In this document: in pieces, positions 1 to 9,384 of the stretch
How the letters are laid out: every line of letters begins with the position of its first letter
Position numbering within the stretch: the first letter of the stretch is position 1
Origin: Endozoicomonas sp. Mp262
GTDB lineage: Bacteria; Pseudomonadota; Gammaproteobacteria; Pseudomonadales; Endozoicomonadaceae
Reading direction: 5' to 3'
Length of the DNA stretch: 64,000 nucleotides
NCBI RefSeq assembly: GCF_025643335.1
Contig: NZ_CP092489.1
Location: 3,110,501 to 3,174,500, forward strand
Notes under the pieces: model-generated
What the model saw: the letters and a program-made list of their open reading frames with translations, nothing else
Told to the model about the DNA's origin: nothing
The model's database searches: none
Position numbers and translations under genes: made by a program

Positions 1-707
1 TTGAACCCTGTTGCCAGCAAAGCGTCTTTTTCTTCATGAAAGTCAGTATGACCTTCAGTGAGTAGCCGATGAAGTTCTCCCGCGGACATTGAGATTCCTA
101 TATCCCACAACCAGTCCAACAGCTGCGGCTGAGTCACCGAGCAACCGTGATGCTGGTACAACAAATAGGACTGGAGTTGTGGTCCATAGTGATGTCCATG
201 CAGGCTTTCGGGAGGTTTTGCTGTGATGGTTTGTCCGTCGGGCGTCTGCCATTGCTCCAAATGATACTCGACCGTGAACGCCTGAATAGTCAGCTCTTGT
301 ACAGAAAAAGAGCTAAATCCGTTTGGTGTCGAACCAGACGGGACATCAGATACTTCTACGGTGATGATTTTTTCTGTTGCTGGCTTATCAGGCTGTTGGC
401 GATTTTTTCGTGTTCGTTCGCCAGGCTTCTCAACCTTACGTTTCCCTGAATTATCAGGCGGTTCGTTGTCATCACCGGGACCATTATCACCCTTTTTACC
501 ATCATCTTTTGGTTTTGTATTGGGTCTGATATCAGGCTTTGGCGGCAGTTTTTTAAGACGACGAATCTGCGCTTGCAGTGCCTCAACAAGCGCTTGAAGC
601 TTCGCTATCTGCTCTTGCTGCTGAGTAATCTGCCCTTGCTGCTGAGCAACAAGATTCAGTAATCTCGCAGGTGAGTACACTTGCTCTTGATTGATTGGGG
701 GTTGCAT
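1..707 (-). CDS. IS66-family-like transposase, N-terminal part (runs off window)
   Basis: An open frame on the minus strand starts at ATG 707 and is still open at base 1, so only about 235 N-terminal residues are seen. It begins MQPPINQEQVYSPARLLNLV, followed by a Gln-rich coiled coil (QQQGQITQQQEQIAKLQALV), a basic/Pro/Asp-rich linker, then a segment containing SLHGHHYGPQLQSYLLYQHH and the region where IS66-type TnpC proteins select targets. The heptad-like N-terminus, the basic linker and the following Y-rich block are the usual IS66 TnpC order. The catalytic DDE residues would lie beyond the window. The family call rests on architecture, not on a search. No accessory tnpA/tnpB genes are visible upstream. 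Confidence 0.7.
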   Translation of the reverse strand, partial: MQPPINQEQVYSPARLLNLVAQQQGQITQQQEQIAKLQALVEALQAQIRRLKKLPPKPDIRPNTKPKDDGKKGDNGPGDDNEPPDNSGKRKVEKPGERTRKNRQQPDKPATEKIITVEVSDVPSGSTPNGFSSFSVQELTIQAFTVEYHLEQWQTPDGQTITAKPPESLHGHHYGPQLQSYLLYQHHGCSVTQPQLLDWLWDIGISMSAGELHRLLTEGHTDFHEEKDALLATGF

Positions 708-759
708 GAGGGAAGGATAGATGTATATCAGAATTTTGCAGCTATCCAGCAGTTATTGA

Positions 760-1134
760 GAACTTACTGATGATCATTATTATCATATTTTGAGCTATGC
801 TCAGAAAGTTGATGAAATACTAATTTTATTAATTTATGGTGCGGATGATACGGTACATTTCAGTTGGGAGTATTCTGATGCTCTGGTAAATGAAAGATAT
901 ACGCACATAGTTTTATATAATGTATTTAGAAAATTTCACTTCCGTGAAAAACTAGCCTGGTTAAAAAAATATGGAAGGCCAGTAAAAAATAAAGAGCTTA
1001 AGGTCATTAAGGAGGATTTTCCCTTGCGGGAAATAGATGAGTTGGAAAAGTTTATGCAATCTAACAGGCCTTTCTGTGAAATGGCGGAAAAGTTAAGGCT
1101 GTTTATGGGAGAATATGGTGTTCCTGTAGATTAG
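760..1134 (+). pseudogene. Hypothetical protein, probably 5'-truncated
   Basis: The frame is open from 760 to the stop at 1134 but has no ATG and no Shine-Dalgarno sequence. The best start is TTG 790 (114 aa, LSYAQKVDEILILLIYGA). The in-frame codons upstream of that TTG (ELTDDHYYHI) still read like protein, which suggests that the true N-terminus was lost, perhaps when the neighbouring IS66-type element inserted. The product is charged with no signal peptide or membrane segment. I do not recognise a family. It is followed directly by a strong hairpin terminator. Confidence 0.5.
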
Positions 1135-1153
1135 TTAGAATATTTTAAATAAA

Positions 1154-1186
1154 AACTCCTTTTTCATAATAAAAAGGAGCTTTTTT
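1154..1186. terminator. Bidirectional intrinsic terminator
   Basis: A 9-bp stem (CTCCTTTTT at 1156-1164, AAAAAGGAG at 1171-1179) with a 6-nt loop is flanked by an A-run and a T-run. It can therefore end the plus-strand orphan gene and the converging minus-strand nuclease pseudogene. Confidence 0.8.
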
Positions 1187-1197
1187 GGCATTATCAA

Positions 1198-2288
1198 TTA
1201 GAGCTTTAAATCAACCCAAACCATCCTATGGTCTGAGGCGACTTCTTTCCCATAACAATTTTTTTCCATGGGATTCTTGCAGTCCTGTTTTTTGACCAGA
1301 TAGTGATAGGGTTCATCTGATGCAGGCCAGAATACGCCTGAGCCGGTTACGCTAAGGCCGGAAGAGGGTAAAACATGGTCCAGATGGAGGTTGCTGGTAT
1401 TGGTGATGCTTTCCGGATAAACAGCTTGCGGCTATCTACGCCCAGCTGAACATACTCAACGGCTCCCGAGGAGGTTGGAATATTACCTGAGCTGATTTGC
1501 TGATTAATTCGCTCATGGTTTAGCAGGTTGTTTATAGGGCCTTTATCGCCATCCCCCACATAAGCATCGGCATTCATATCCCCGGCAATTACAAAAGAGG
1601 CATTGGGCATCAAGCCGCCGTTAGTGCCTTTGTCATCATAGATATAGATGCTGTCGGCAGGGTTCCCGGATATATAGTCAACCCAGAATTTGACTTCATC
1701 CGCATTACGCAATGTATTGTGCTTGATGGGGTTATCAGAAATAGGGGGAGCAGGGTGGGATACCAGGAAGTGTACAGTCTTGTTATTGGGAAGTTTGACT
1801 GGCAGGTCAACATGGTTTTTTGATGAGAGCGGCAGGTTGTTCCACTCTTCCTCGGTATACCAGGCGTTACCGATATTTTTCAGGCAATAGTTATAGATTG
1901 GACCATTGTCTTTTTTATCCCTGGCGGCATTGCAGCTTTCTTTATCTGCTATTACCGGGTTGGTTGCGCGGATATCTTTCCATTTAAAATTCTGGAATGT
2001 CCGCATGTTGTCCGTATCCAGAGGGTAGCGTGACAATACGGTAAATGCATATTGGCCATGGTATTGGCCAAAGCCTATGGCATCATCGGGGCTACCGACT
2101 TTGCCATCCTTATCCAGATCCATACCGGTTATTTGTTTACCGGTATTGGTGGCAAAGTTATAGGTATAGGGATAATCAATAGGGGTTGATCCATTCTGGG
2201 CTACTGCCAGGTAATTTTTGCGGAAACCGTCAATGGCTTGCATATCGGAACCGGTTCCATCATTGTTGAATTCATTCAGACAGTCTTG
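1198..2288 (-). pseudogene. Endonuclease/exonuclease/phosphatase (EEP) family nuclease remnant
   Basis: The minus strand from 2288 reads LNEFNNDGTGSDMQAIDGF, matching the Mg-binding N/E block of EEP-fold nucleases, and continues through GQYAFTVLSRYPL and VIAGDMNADAYVGDGD, the GDxN catalytic motif. The reading frame then shifts near 1424-1432: the original frame ends at 1347, but the -1 frame continues as HLDHVLPSSGL and ends ASDHRMVWVDLKL with a stop at 1198-1200. DHV and SDH are the C-terminal EEP motifs, so one gene has been split. The N-terminal strand and any signal peptide are missing, and a stop at 2289-2291 cuts the 5' side. Broken at both places, it is unlikely to be active. The longest intact piece is ATG 2243 to 1347 (298 aa). 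Confidence 0.8.
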
Positions 2289-2502
2289 TTACTTAAGCCA
2301 GTAAATTTGCCATTATATTTTTGCTGCGATAAAAAAACACTGATGCTGATCATGATTTGATCAATAAATAACAGGTTTAAACTGGCCTGAATTTTCGGTA
2401 CAACTAGAGAAAGTAGGTCGAGGTTTTGTTGGTATTACAAGCTTATGTTAACAGAGCACGGTATCTGCAAAAAAATCGTTATGGAAAACGGAAGTCGTAC
2501 TT

Positions 2503-3078
2503 ATGCATATTCTCCGGCTAAATAAAGCCGGGCAACCTATTGACTGGTTGACCTGGCAGGAAGCGGTCTGTTTATATTCGAGAGATCTTGTCTGTTGGAG
2601 TATGGGGGATATTATTTACCGTATTCGTGGAGGTACTAATCGCATCAGTGGCTATAAAACAGTGATTGAGTTACCCAGTATCATTGCCTGTGGTGGTGCA
2701 AAATTGGTGCGTCCCCGTGATAACCCGGCGCTGAGTAATCCGGCGTTGTTTGAGAGGGATGGTTACCATTGTATGTACTGTGGCAAGCCATTTCATCGCA
2801 GTATGCTGACTCGTGATCATATTATTCCCAGTTCCAGGGGAGGGCGGGATGTTTGGGAAAACGTGGTGGCAGCCTGCAAACGGTGTAATCAGCACAAGGA
2901 TAATCATTTGCTGGAGGAGACGGGGATGTCCCTGATTGCGTTGCCATATCGCCCAAATACTGCGGAATACCTGGCTTTGGTCAATAGTCGAAGAATTCTA
3001 CCGGATCAGGCTGACTTTCTCAGTCGGCAGTTTTCTTCCAACTGTCGTTGGAAAAGGTCCGGAGCATGGCTTCAATAA
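2503..3078 (+). CDS. HNH endonuclease domain protein
   Basis: This 191-aa cytoplasmic protein has an HNH nuclease module at about residues 85-130. A CMYC zinc pair precedes the catalytic DHIIPSSRGG segment, then N (WENVVAACKRCN), with the second CxxC in CKRC. This is the HNH_5-like layout in which two CxxC pairs bind a structural zinc and the DH/N residues bind the catalytic metal. The N-terminal 80 residues (LRLNKAGQPIDWLTWQEAV) recur in small bacterial HNH proteins of unknown role. The start ATG 2503 has a GGAAG element nearby. No methylase or restriction partner is adjacent, so the substrate cannot be inferred. Confidence 0.8.
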   Translation: MHILRLNKAGQPIDWLTWQEAVCLYSRDLVCWSMGDIIYRIRGGTNRISGYKTVIELPSIIACGGAKLVRPRDNPALSNPALFERDGYHCMYCGKPFHRSMLTRDHIIPSSRGGRDVWENVVAACKRCNQHKDNHLLEETGMSLIALPYRPNTAEYLALVNSRRILPDQADFLSRQFSSNCRWKRSGAWLQ

Positions 3079-3106
3079 ACTTGCCGGTTAAATAATGGGG
3101 AAGCCT

Positions 3107-3373
3107 ATGAAGCTGTTGATTAAGTTATTTTGTGGGGCAGCCTTTGCTATTTTGATTTGGCAAATGTCTCCGTATGTCTCATGGGATGGCTCTGCCGCTA
3201 CCTTTGCCATTGATGGCAACTCTTCAGGGAATGGTAGTAGTCGACAAAAAATGCTAATTATCCTGTTTAGTCCGGTAACTATTATTGGGTTAACCTTCGC
3301 GATGATGGGGTGTTTTATCTCTACTGTAGCGGAAATCTATAAGTGGGCAAGCCGACCATCAATAAAAGCCTAG
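3107..3373 (+). CDS. Small two-helix membrane protein, unknown function
   Basis: An 88-aa product starting MKLLIKLFCGAAFAILIWQM. I chose ATG 3107 over ATG 3095 because GGGGAAG lies 3-9 bases upstream of it, while the earlier ATG has no ribosome site. Two hydrophobic stretches (about residues 4-20 and 48-75) flank a short Ser/Gly/Asn-rich loop, giving a likely inner-membrane hairpin. No family is recognised. It follows the HNH gene by about 30 bp and may be cotranscribed. An IS982 element sits 56 bp downstream. Confidence 0.5.
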   Translation: MKLLIKLFCGAAFAILIWQMSPYVSWDGSAATFAIDGNSSGNGSSRQKMLIILFSPVTIIGLTFAMMGCFISTVAEIYKWASRPSIKA

Positions 3374-3428
3374 GGAGTGTTTTATCCTGTGCTCTTTGTG
3401 TTTCTGTGGTGAATCAAAACACCTCTTG

Positions 3429-4398
3429 ACCTGAGTTCGACATAACGGTTAAGCAACCAACTCAACCAGCCCCGTATGCTGAATGCTCAGAGAAGGCTTC
3501 TTTTTTTGAAACGTATAGGCTATAAGCCCTGCCAGCAAGTTCACCATAAAATTGAACTTTGAGCGGTGGCGGGTGTGCTCTATCTGAGAGATATTTTTCA
3601 ACTGATCGTTGACCGTCTCAATGATTGCACGCCCTCTCAGCAGTACTTTATCAAAAGCAGGCAGGTTCTGAGGTTTCATGTTTTTCCTGCGCGTCGTAAT
3701 CAGGTCAACATCGTATTTTTCTTTTAAAAGCTGGGCTTTGGCCTTGGATATATAGCCTTTGTCGCCGAACAGCTTACCAAACAAGTGGCAGCACATATCT
3801 TCAAGAACAGCACGATCATCGGTATTACCTGATGTACACTTAACCGCCAGCAACTCACCGGTATCATTGATAATCAGGTGAAGCTTAAAGCCGTAATACC
3901 AGTGTGTAGAAGACTTACCCCAGCCTGCTTCATCTTTAAACACTTTATGGCGCAGAGCCCGACTTTTTTCACAGACAGCGATGCCGGTTGAATCTATATA
4001 AGAAATGCCAGACACCTTGCCATATCGTGTCTGCAAGAAAGCTGAGAGTACCATAAGCGCTTGTGGCATCAGCTCAACAAACCGATTGTAGCTGACTAGC
4101 CCGTGAAAGTGCTTATGCCAGTATTTACAGACATGATTAATATAGAAGTGCTTCAGACAACGATAGCCTTTAGCATGAAATAGGATGACGATCGTTGCCA
4201 CTTCGCTGATTGATAGAGACTGTTTACGAATGCGCTTGCGGCCACAATGCTCGATCAGATACTGGTTTAGCTTTGGTTCAAATTGCTTGCAAAAATCGTC
4301 TACCCTGCAAAATACCTTGGTCAGCACAGCACTACTCCACCCCTAATCAGCGTGGTAGCTATGCTATATAAAATCAGTTCCTTATGTCGAACTCAGGT
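3429..4398 (-). mobile_element. IS982-family insertion sequence
   Basis: A 970-bp element bounded by perfect 17-bp inverted repeats, 3429-3445 (ACCTGAGTTCGACATAA) and 4382-4398. It contains a single transposase gene on the minus strand. I see no exact target duplication: the flanks CCTCTTG and CCTAGAG match only partly. Its right end lies 1 bp from the stop codon of the neighbouring lytic transglycosylase gene. Confidence 0.9.
3449..4327 (-). CDS. IS982 family transposase
   Basis: A 292-aa DDE transposase. The N-terminus MLTKVFCRVDDFCKQFEPKL, the block ISYIDSTGIAVCEKSRAL with the first catalytic Asp, GDKGYISKAKAQ with the second, and IIETVNDQLKNISQIEHTRH with the catalytic Glu are the family signature. 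Length is normal for IS982 (about 290 aa), so the element appears intact. Start ATG 4327. Confidence 0.93.
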   Translation of the reverse strand: MLTKVFCRVDDFCKQFEPKLNQYLIEHCGRKRIRKQSLSISEVATIVILFHAKGYRCLKHFYINHVCKYWHKHFHGLVSYNRFVELMPQALMVLSAFLQTRYGKVSGISYIDSTGIAVCEKSRALRHKVFKDEAGWGKSSTHWYYGFKLHLIINDTGELLAVKCTSGNTDDRAVLEDMCCHLFGKLFGDKGYISKAKAQLLKEKYDVDLITTRRKNMKPQNLPAFDKVLLRGRAIIETVNDQLKNISQIEHTRHRSKFNFMVNLLAGLIAYTFQKKKPSLSIQHTGLVELVA

Positions 4399-4399
4399 C

Positions 4400-5593
4400 C
4401 TAGAGATTTAGCTTTATTCCCAGTGCTTCAAAGACTTCTTTTCCTGGATAGCCATCGGCAATCATGTTCCGTGATAGCTGGAACTTAGCAATTGCTTGGT
4501 GGGTTGCAGCACCTGTTAAGCCATCGACTTTGCCACAATTAAAGCCTATGGCATTTAGTTTGGTTTGCAGGGCTAGAATGTGGGATTTGCTTAAGGTGAG
4601 TTCTGGTTTTGGAGGACTGCTTAGAGGACGGTGGCCATTAAGCCTGTCAGCCAGATAACCAATGCCAATGGCATATAGAATGGAACGGTTCCATTTCATG
4701 ATAATTTCAAAATTGGGATAGACCAGAAAGGCCGTGTTTTGGTGCCCGGCAGGGATAAGAAGTGATGCGGACACATCATGGGGAGGAATGGGGCCATTAA
4801 ACACTGTTCGAACACCTAACTGCTGCCACTCACCCAATGTTTTTTTATGGTTCAGGCCGGTCAGGCTGAAATTGAAATTCTGAGGAATATTAATCTCTCG
4901 TCCCCATTTCCAGCCTCTTTGCCAACCTAGCTGGTTGAGAAAATAAGCGGCGGAAGTCAAGGCGTCGGGAATGCTTCCCCAGAGGTCTGGGGGAGAGCCA
5001 TTATCTTTGGCTGCTATGGCATATCGCAGATAGTTTGATGGCAGAAATTGGGTATGACCGATAGCCCCAGCCCAGGAGCCTATCAGTTCTTCCCGGCTAA
5101 AACCGTATTGATCCATCAACCTTAAAGCAGCTATAAGCTCAGAGGTAAAAAATGCACTACGCCGGTTGTCGCATGCCAGGGTAGTAAGGGAATCAATGAT
5201 GTTGAAATGTCCCATATTTTGACCAAAGTTGGATTCGAGTCCCCAAAATGCAATCAGTGTATGGGGAGGAATGCCGTATTGTTCCCTCAGTTTGTTGAGC
5301 AGAGTTTGGTACTTGCTTAACATTCGCTTTCCCGTTGCCAGGCGTTCATCTGATACTGCGATTTCCAAATAACCGGAAAGCGTTTTATTAAACTCAGGTT
5401 GATAGCGGTCAAGTCGAATGACTTCAGACAAGAATTTAGCTTCGGTGAGGCCTTCCCTTATCGTTTTTTCCGAGATACCCGACTGGCTGGCCTGTTGCTT
5501 AAGCCTGGATAGGCATTGATTAAATTCGTTCGCATGTAAACGGTTATTTGCCCCTAATAATAAAGCCAGAATTAGAACTATAAACAGCTTCAT
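4400..5593 (-). CDS. Lytic murein transglycosylase (MltB/SLT_2 type) with peptidoglycan-binding domain
   Basis: A periplasmic enzyme of 397 aa predicted to cleave the glycan backbone between MurNAc and GlcNAc, forming 1,6-anhydro ends. ATG 5593 gives a clean signal peptide (MKLFIVLILALLLGANNRLHA); an upstream TTG (5629) would add 12 residues before it and is less likely. The SLT_2 domain carries FWGLESNFGQNMG with the catalytic Glu, and IGSWAGAIGHTQFLPSNYLRYA. A C-terminal PG_binding_1 domain (ILALQTKLNAIGFNCGKVDG) anchors it to the wall. No Cys follows the signal peptide, so it is not an obvious lipoprotein like MltB itself. The stop codon is 1 bp from the IS982 end, so downstream signals were replaced. 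Confidence 0.9.
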   Translation of the reverse strand: MKLFIVLILALLLGANNRLHANEFNQCLSRLKQQASQSGISEKTIREGLTEAKFLSEVIRLDRYQPEFNKTLSGYLEIAVSDERLATGKRMLSKYQTLLNKLREQYGIPPHTLIAFWGLESNFGQNMGHFNIIDSLTTLACDNRRSAFFTSELIAALRLMDQYGFSREELIGSWAGAIGHTQFLPSNYLRYAIAAKDNGSPPDLWGSIPDALTSAAYFLNQLGWQRGWKWGREINIPQNFNFSLTGLNHKKTLGEWQQLGVRTVFNGPIPPHDVSASLLIPAGHQNTAFLVYPNFEIIMKWNRSILYAIGIGYLADRLNGHRPLSSPPKPELTLSKSHILALQTKLNAIGFNCGKVDGLTGAATHQAIAKFQLSRNMIADGYPGKEVFEALGIKLNL

Positions 5594-6316
5594 CGCTAAG
5601 TATCTCAAACGGTAGAAAGTTTTGAGCAAGACAGTATCTTATGACAGCTGACTCTTTGAAATAGTTAATAGAATGATAGTCGTTCATCACAGGTACTTCC
5701 TGTTTGTCCATTGAGCCGGAATACTGACTATATATTTATAATAAAAAATTATTTGATAGATTTATTTAATGCTTATAAGTTATATTTAAACGACAATGTT
5801 CCATAAAATGCTCTCTCAGGCTTTCGGGATATATAATATATCTTTTCTTATATGTCAGGAGGAGTAATTATTACAATTACTGTGGTTTGATCTTTCTGTC
5901 TTTTTTGGGGTAATTTTTGCGTGATTTGCGGGTAGAACTGGGCCAACCCTATCATTTGCTTTCATGTTGAGGTGAGAGCTGGATCTAATATTCAGGTAAG
6001 AAGGTTTGGGACGTGGAGGCGGTTGCCAATTTTCATATCACTTTGGGATCTGGTATCATACAGAATGACCGTGCAGGAAAGTATCCGGCTATTCTGCCAG
6101 TGATGGGGAAGTGAGTAGGCTTACTATGAGTTTATTCATGGTTGTTGCTGCTTGTTTTAATGGATATTGGAATATAAAGAGGAGCAGGAACCTGCTGATG
6201 AATCTGTGCTACAAGCAGAAAATTATCCTTATCTAATAAAATGTGCCAAATTCTGATTGAAATAAGGGGCTGTACACGGATATTATGATAACGTCTAGTA
6301 AAAAACAGAGTTATAA
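5594..6316. other. AT-rich intergenic stretch, no gene supported
   Basis: About 720 bp without a convincing frame. The longest plausible plus-strand frame, 6127-6234, is only 35 codons and unsupported. Short coding-like patches suggest decayed sequence. I see no RNA gene or repeat here. Confidence 0.5.
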
Positions 6317-6868
6317 GTGAAATACGCAGAACTGGATTTTCGTTTTATCAGGGATCTACTGTCTAATCTGAATGAGATCAGCCCATATCAGTTTTACATT
6401 GATCGCCGGGATAACAAAACATTTGAAATTAACCTTGCTGGGTCTACAGTCGCTGTTGAAGATGCTGAATCAGCATTAATATCGATTATGTTTTCAGCAA
6501 AACGTTTAGGTCTTGAAAATGATACCAAGCGTTTTATGAACGGTTACCGTAATCGAAAAGGGTTGACTTTATCTTTGGCGGATATTGGCAGCCTGGAGCG
6601 CTTGTTACATATTTCTCCTGGCCGCAGTCAAGAGGAGGAGCCTGTATGGGAGCAGCCGCAGCGTCGTAGACAAACAAGGTATGCTAATAACCGCTCATCG
6701 CGAAATGATCGCTATCATGGAGGGCGGCAGACTCGTTATGGGGGGCAATATGATCAACGTTCCCGGAGTAGCCAAAACAGGACTCCAGAAAAGCCTGACA
6801 GTCCCTTTACCAGAGAGTTTGATGATGCTGATAAGCAGCTTCAGGATGCTTTGAGCTTGTTGGGGTGA
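6317..6868 (+). CDS. Hypothetical protein with Arg/Gln/Gly-rich low-complexity tail
   Basis: A 183-aa product from GTG 6317. Residues 1-100 are a mixed alpha/beta-like segment ([18 protein letters not shown] ... [18 protein letters not shown]). Residues 105-165 are low complexity, rich in Arg, Gln, Ser, Tyr and Gly ([19 protein letters not shown]), a composition common in disordered nucleic-acid-binding tails. The C-terminus ([18 protein letters not shown]) looks like an amphipathic helix. No signal peptide, no recognised family. The codons upstream lack an ATG or a strong ribosome site, so the start is uncertain. Confidence 0.5.
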   Translation: MKYAELDFRFIRDLLSNLNEISPYQFYIDRRDNKTFEINLAGSTVAVEDAESALISIMFSAKRLGLENDTKRFMNGYRNRKGLTLSLADIGSLERLLHISPGRSQEEEPVWEQPQRRRQTRYANNRSSRNDRYHGGRQTRYGGQYDQRSRSSQNRTPEKPDSPFTREFDDADKQLQDALSLLG

Positions 6869-7486
6869 AGTTTGATAATCAGGGATGTTTTATTCAGGGT
6901 GTAGACTGATTTCAAACGTATCAAAATAAGCGTCTCAAGCGAGTCAACGGTGTGATTGCTTTTTAAATATATTGGCAGCTAATTATGTGAATAGAGTTGA
7001 TAACCGTGTCAGTCTTTCTAGCAGAAAAGGACTTTATTCTTTGTTGGGTGGTCATGCATTATATTATTGATAATGGCATGAGGCTATGTTGTGTTAGAAG
7101 GAGTGGATCCTGAAGGCGAAAGTGTGTTTAGAGGGACTGGCTCGGATACTTATGAAGAGAGTAGATGAAAAGCATGTCTCTCGTTACGCTATGTGAGTCT
7201 TGGTGATTTGAATGACTGTTTGCCTGGTTAAAAGAACTATTGTGGTATATATCGCGGTTTTTATATTTTAGCCAAGTATTTTTCATTTCTTATTCTGTTT
7301 TTGTAAGTGTAGGAAGTGATAGTACAATTACTGCATATTTTGTTTGCTACCACTATTTAATTGACGGAAAAATTAAGGGTGGTTATACGGCAAAGTATTT
7401 TTAAAAATGAGCGGGCAGTTATGTATTTTGTTACAGTATGTGCATCTATAGGCTATATTTGTTTTTCTTACAGGTGTTAAAAGTAT
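6869..7486. other. Intergenic stretch, no gene supported
   Basis: About 620 AT-rich bases between the orphan gene and the IS4-type element, with no frame over 60 codons that looks coding. The last 8 bases (7479-7486, AAAAGTAT) are the left copy of the IS target duplication. Confidence 0.5.
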
Positions 7487-9019
7487 CTTAACTTTAGAGT
7501 TAGTATGACATGAACGTTTGGTTATATTTTAAAAATTGTGTGCAAAAATACATCCAAACGTTTTTTCAGATTCGGTATTATTCTTGATTATTGCGTTGTT
7601 GCCGCTATTTATGCCGCTTTTTTCTTTTCTTTGACTATTCCGTCAGTCAAACTATTAAAATTGAACTCATATTTTTGGCTATATCGGTTCCAGCCCTCAC
7701 GAATAGGTAATCTGGGGATAATTCCTGCGAGTGCAAATCTTAGCATGCCAGCGGTGGTTGTATCCTGATCCCGCCAAGGAATCCTTGAAATGCCCACGCT
7801 TGCTTGATTTTTACAGACGGTCAACAGTTGCAATAATGCGTATCCAGCCATCTTCAGATGCATCCACCGCAACAGAGTTCTCAGCTTTTGCTGCCATAAC
7901 TGGCGGCAACCAAATGAATGTTTAATTTGCTGAAACATGGGTTCAACCGGCCATCTTTTCGCATAAATACGAAGGATGTCTATACCTTCAAGTCCAGTAT
8001 TGGTTGCAATGAATATACGGCTTTCTGTCAGTCCTTTATCATTTTCAAACCGACCCCAGACAACCCGAACCTTGCGGCCTTTCAGGAAGCGAGCCCGACA
8101 TACCCGGGTGCGATAACGTATCTTTCGAAATCTGCCGTATATTCTTACGGTTGTTTGATATTCCGGTAGCTTCTCCACTTCCGGGGGCGTCATTTTGATG
8201 CCATACTTTTTGGGTCGCCCACGTTTTTTTGCAGTGGACTCCAACGGTAAGGCATACAATGCCCGGTTTAACGGGATTTGCCCTACTACTTCATAGCCCA
8301 TTTCCAGAACGGGTTGCATTAGCGTCCAGTTCATATACCAACAGTCTGTCAGCAAGCGCAGTCCTTGCACCTTCACCTCTTGCCTCACTACTTTTAGCAT
8401 GGCAACAGCGATTTTTAGCTTACTGGCATTGCCTGAAGCAGGAGATGGAAAGGAAAGCACAGGGATGGCAGTAAATACTTCATCTTTAGCCCGCTCAAAT
8501 ACAACAGCCAGGGATACCCAGCATTGTCCCCAGATATACGTTGGCCGGTTCCTTTTTTTACTGTGCTGGTGATGGGTTCGGCAAGCGGGAGCCTTGTCAG
8601 AAAAACGCTCCACCACCCAATCATCAAGACCAATGTTGATAAGTTCACCCCGTGGTACTTTTGAGCATACCAGCTGAATGAGCCGGCATGCGAGGCTCCT
8701 CCACCGCCACTTGCCTTGAGAGAGCCAATGGTGGTAACTGCTCCATACGCATTGAAAGTTATTAATAGATAACAGCGCCTGAGTGACAAAGCCTTGCCCG
8801 GATAGCATGCAGCCAAAAAGAAGTTCGCAGAACGTAGGTACTGCTGTTGGGGATAGCGCTGAAGCAAGAAACGTTGTATATAAGGCAAGCTCCCGGAGGA
8901 TCTCTTTATGATCTGAAGTGAGCATAGCAACCATCTTTGTATTTTGTTTGGAGATGGTTGCTATTAACCGATTTCAGATGAAAATCGTACTATTGTTCTT
9001 TGGTAACTCTAAAGTCGAG
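7487..9019 (-). mobile_element. IS4-type insertion sequence with 8-bp target duplication
   Basis: A 1533-bp element. The termini are CTTAACTTTAGAGTTA (7487-7502) and, reading inward from the other end, CTCGACTTTAGAGTTA (9004-9019), 14 of 16 identical. The element is directly flanked by AAAAGTAT at 7479-7486 and 9020-9027, an 8-bp target duplication, so the ends and a simple transposition event are well supported. One transposase gene fills the interior on the minus strand. Confidence 0.85.
7609..8934 (-). CDS. IS4-superfamily transposase (YREK motif)
   Basis: A 441-aa DDE transposase. Residues include GLDDWVVERFSDK (first Asp), LLTDCWYMNWTLMQPVL (second Asp) and YAKRWPVEPMFQQIK, which matches the Y-(2)-R-(3)-E-(6)-K signature of the IS4 group with the catalytic Glu. 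The C-terminal Lys-rich end is intact. The exact subgroup is not certain from reading alone. The gene appears full length and the element recently moved, given its perfect target duplication. Confidence 0.85.
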   Translation of the reverse strand: MVAMLTSDHKEILRELALYTTFLASALSPTAVPTFCELLFGCMLSGQGFVTQALLSINNFQCVWSSYHHWLSQGKWRWRSLACRLIQLVCSKVPRGELINIGLDDWVVERFSDKAPACRTHHQHSKKRNRPTYIWGQCWVSLAVVFERAKDEVFTAIPVLSFPSPASGNASKLKIAVAMLKVVRQEVKVQGLRLLTDCWYMNWTLMQPVLEMGYEVVGQIPLNRALYALPLESTAKKRGRPKKYGIKMTPPEVEKLPEYQTTVRIYGRFRKIRYRTRVCRARFLKGRKVRVVWGRFENDKGLTESRIFIATNTGLEGIDILRIYAKRWPVEPMFQQIKHSFGCRQLWQQKLRTLLRWMHLKMAGYALLQLLTVCKNQASVGISRIPWRDQDTTTAGMLRFALAGIIPRLPIREGWNRYSQKYEFNFNSLTDGIVKEKKKAA

Positions 9020-9029
9020 AAAAGTATGA

Positions 9030-9380
9030 ATGCTGGTTGTTATGTTATTCAAATATTGGGTATTAAACTATTATTTAAATGCTTTGTTGTTTCTGGCATT
9101 GGTAATGATTGCGCTCACTCCTTGTAAGAGTAAGGCTATGGGTGAGGAGGAGTTGGAGGGTGAATTAAAAAATATCCCTTTTTTTCAATATGATCTTCCA
9201 GATAAAGGCGAAGAAGATCTTATGGTGAAAGTTATTATTATCTCAAATCCTAGATTATATAGTTTATATGAGATTGGTATAAAAAAAGAGAGGCGGATAC
9301 AGTTTCAAACTTCTTGTTTACGTTGTGAAGAGCAATTAATGGTGCCTGTAGAGGGTGGGGTTTTTGTTTATAATAAGTAG
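9030..9380 (+). CDS. Small membrane-anchored or secreted hypothetical protein
   Basis: A 116-aa product with an N-terminal hydrophobic segment (about residues 8-29, ending LFLALVMIALTPC) and then an 85-residue hydrophilic part containing CLRCEEQ, a possible metal or disulfide CxxC pair. A later ATG at 9042 is an equally good start. No family recognised. The IS4-type element is inserted only 2 bp past its duplication upstream of this start, so the native promoter and ribosome site have probably been displaced. An IS630 element begins within a few bases of the stop codon. Confidence 0.45.
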   Translation: MLVVMLFKYWVLNYYLNALLFLALVMIALTPCKSKAMGEEELEGELKNIPFFQYDLPDKGEEDLMVKVIIISNPRLYSLYEIGIKKERRIQFQTSCLRCEEQLMVPVEGGVFVYNK

Positions 9381-9384
9381 TGTA

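Noticed and set aside
3422-4405. Target duplication for the IS982 element
   Set aside because: Flanking bases CCTCTTG and CCTAGAG agree only in part, so I do not claim a duplication.
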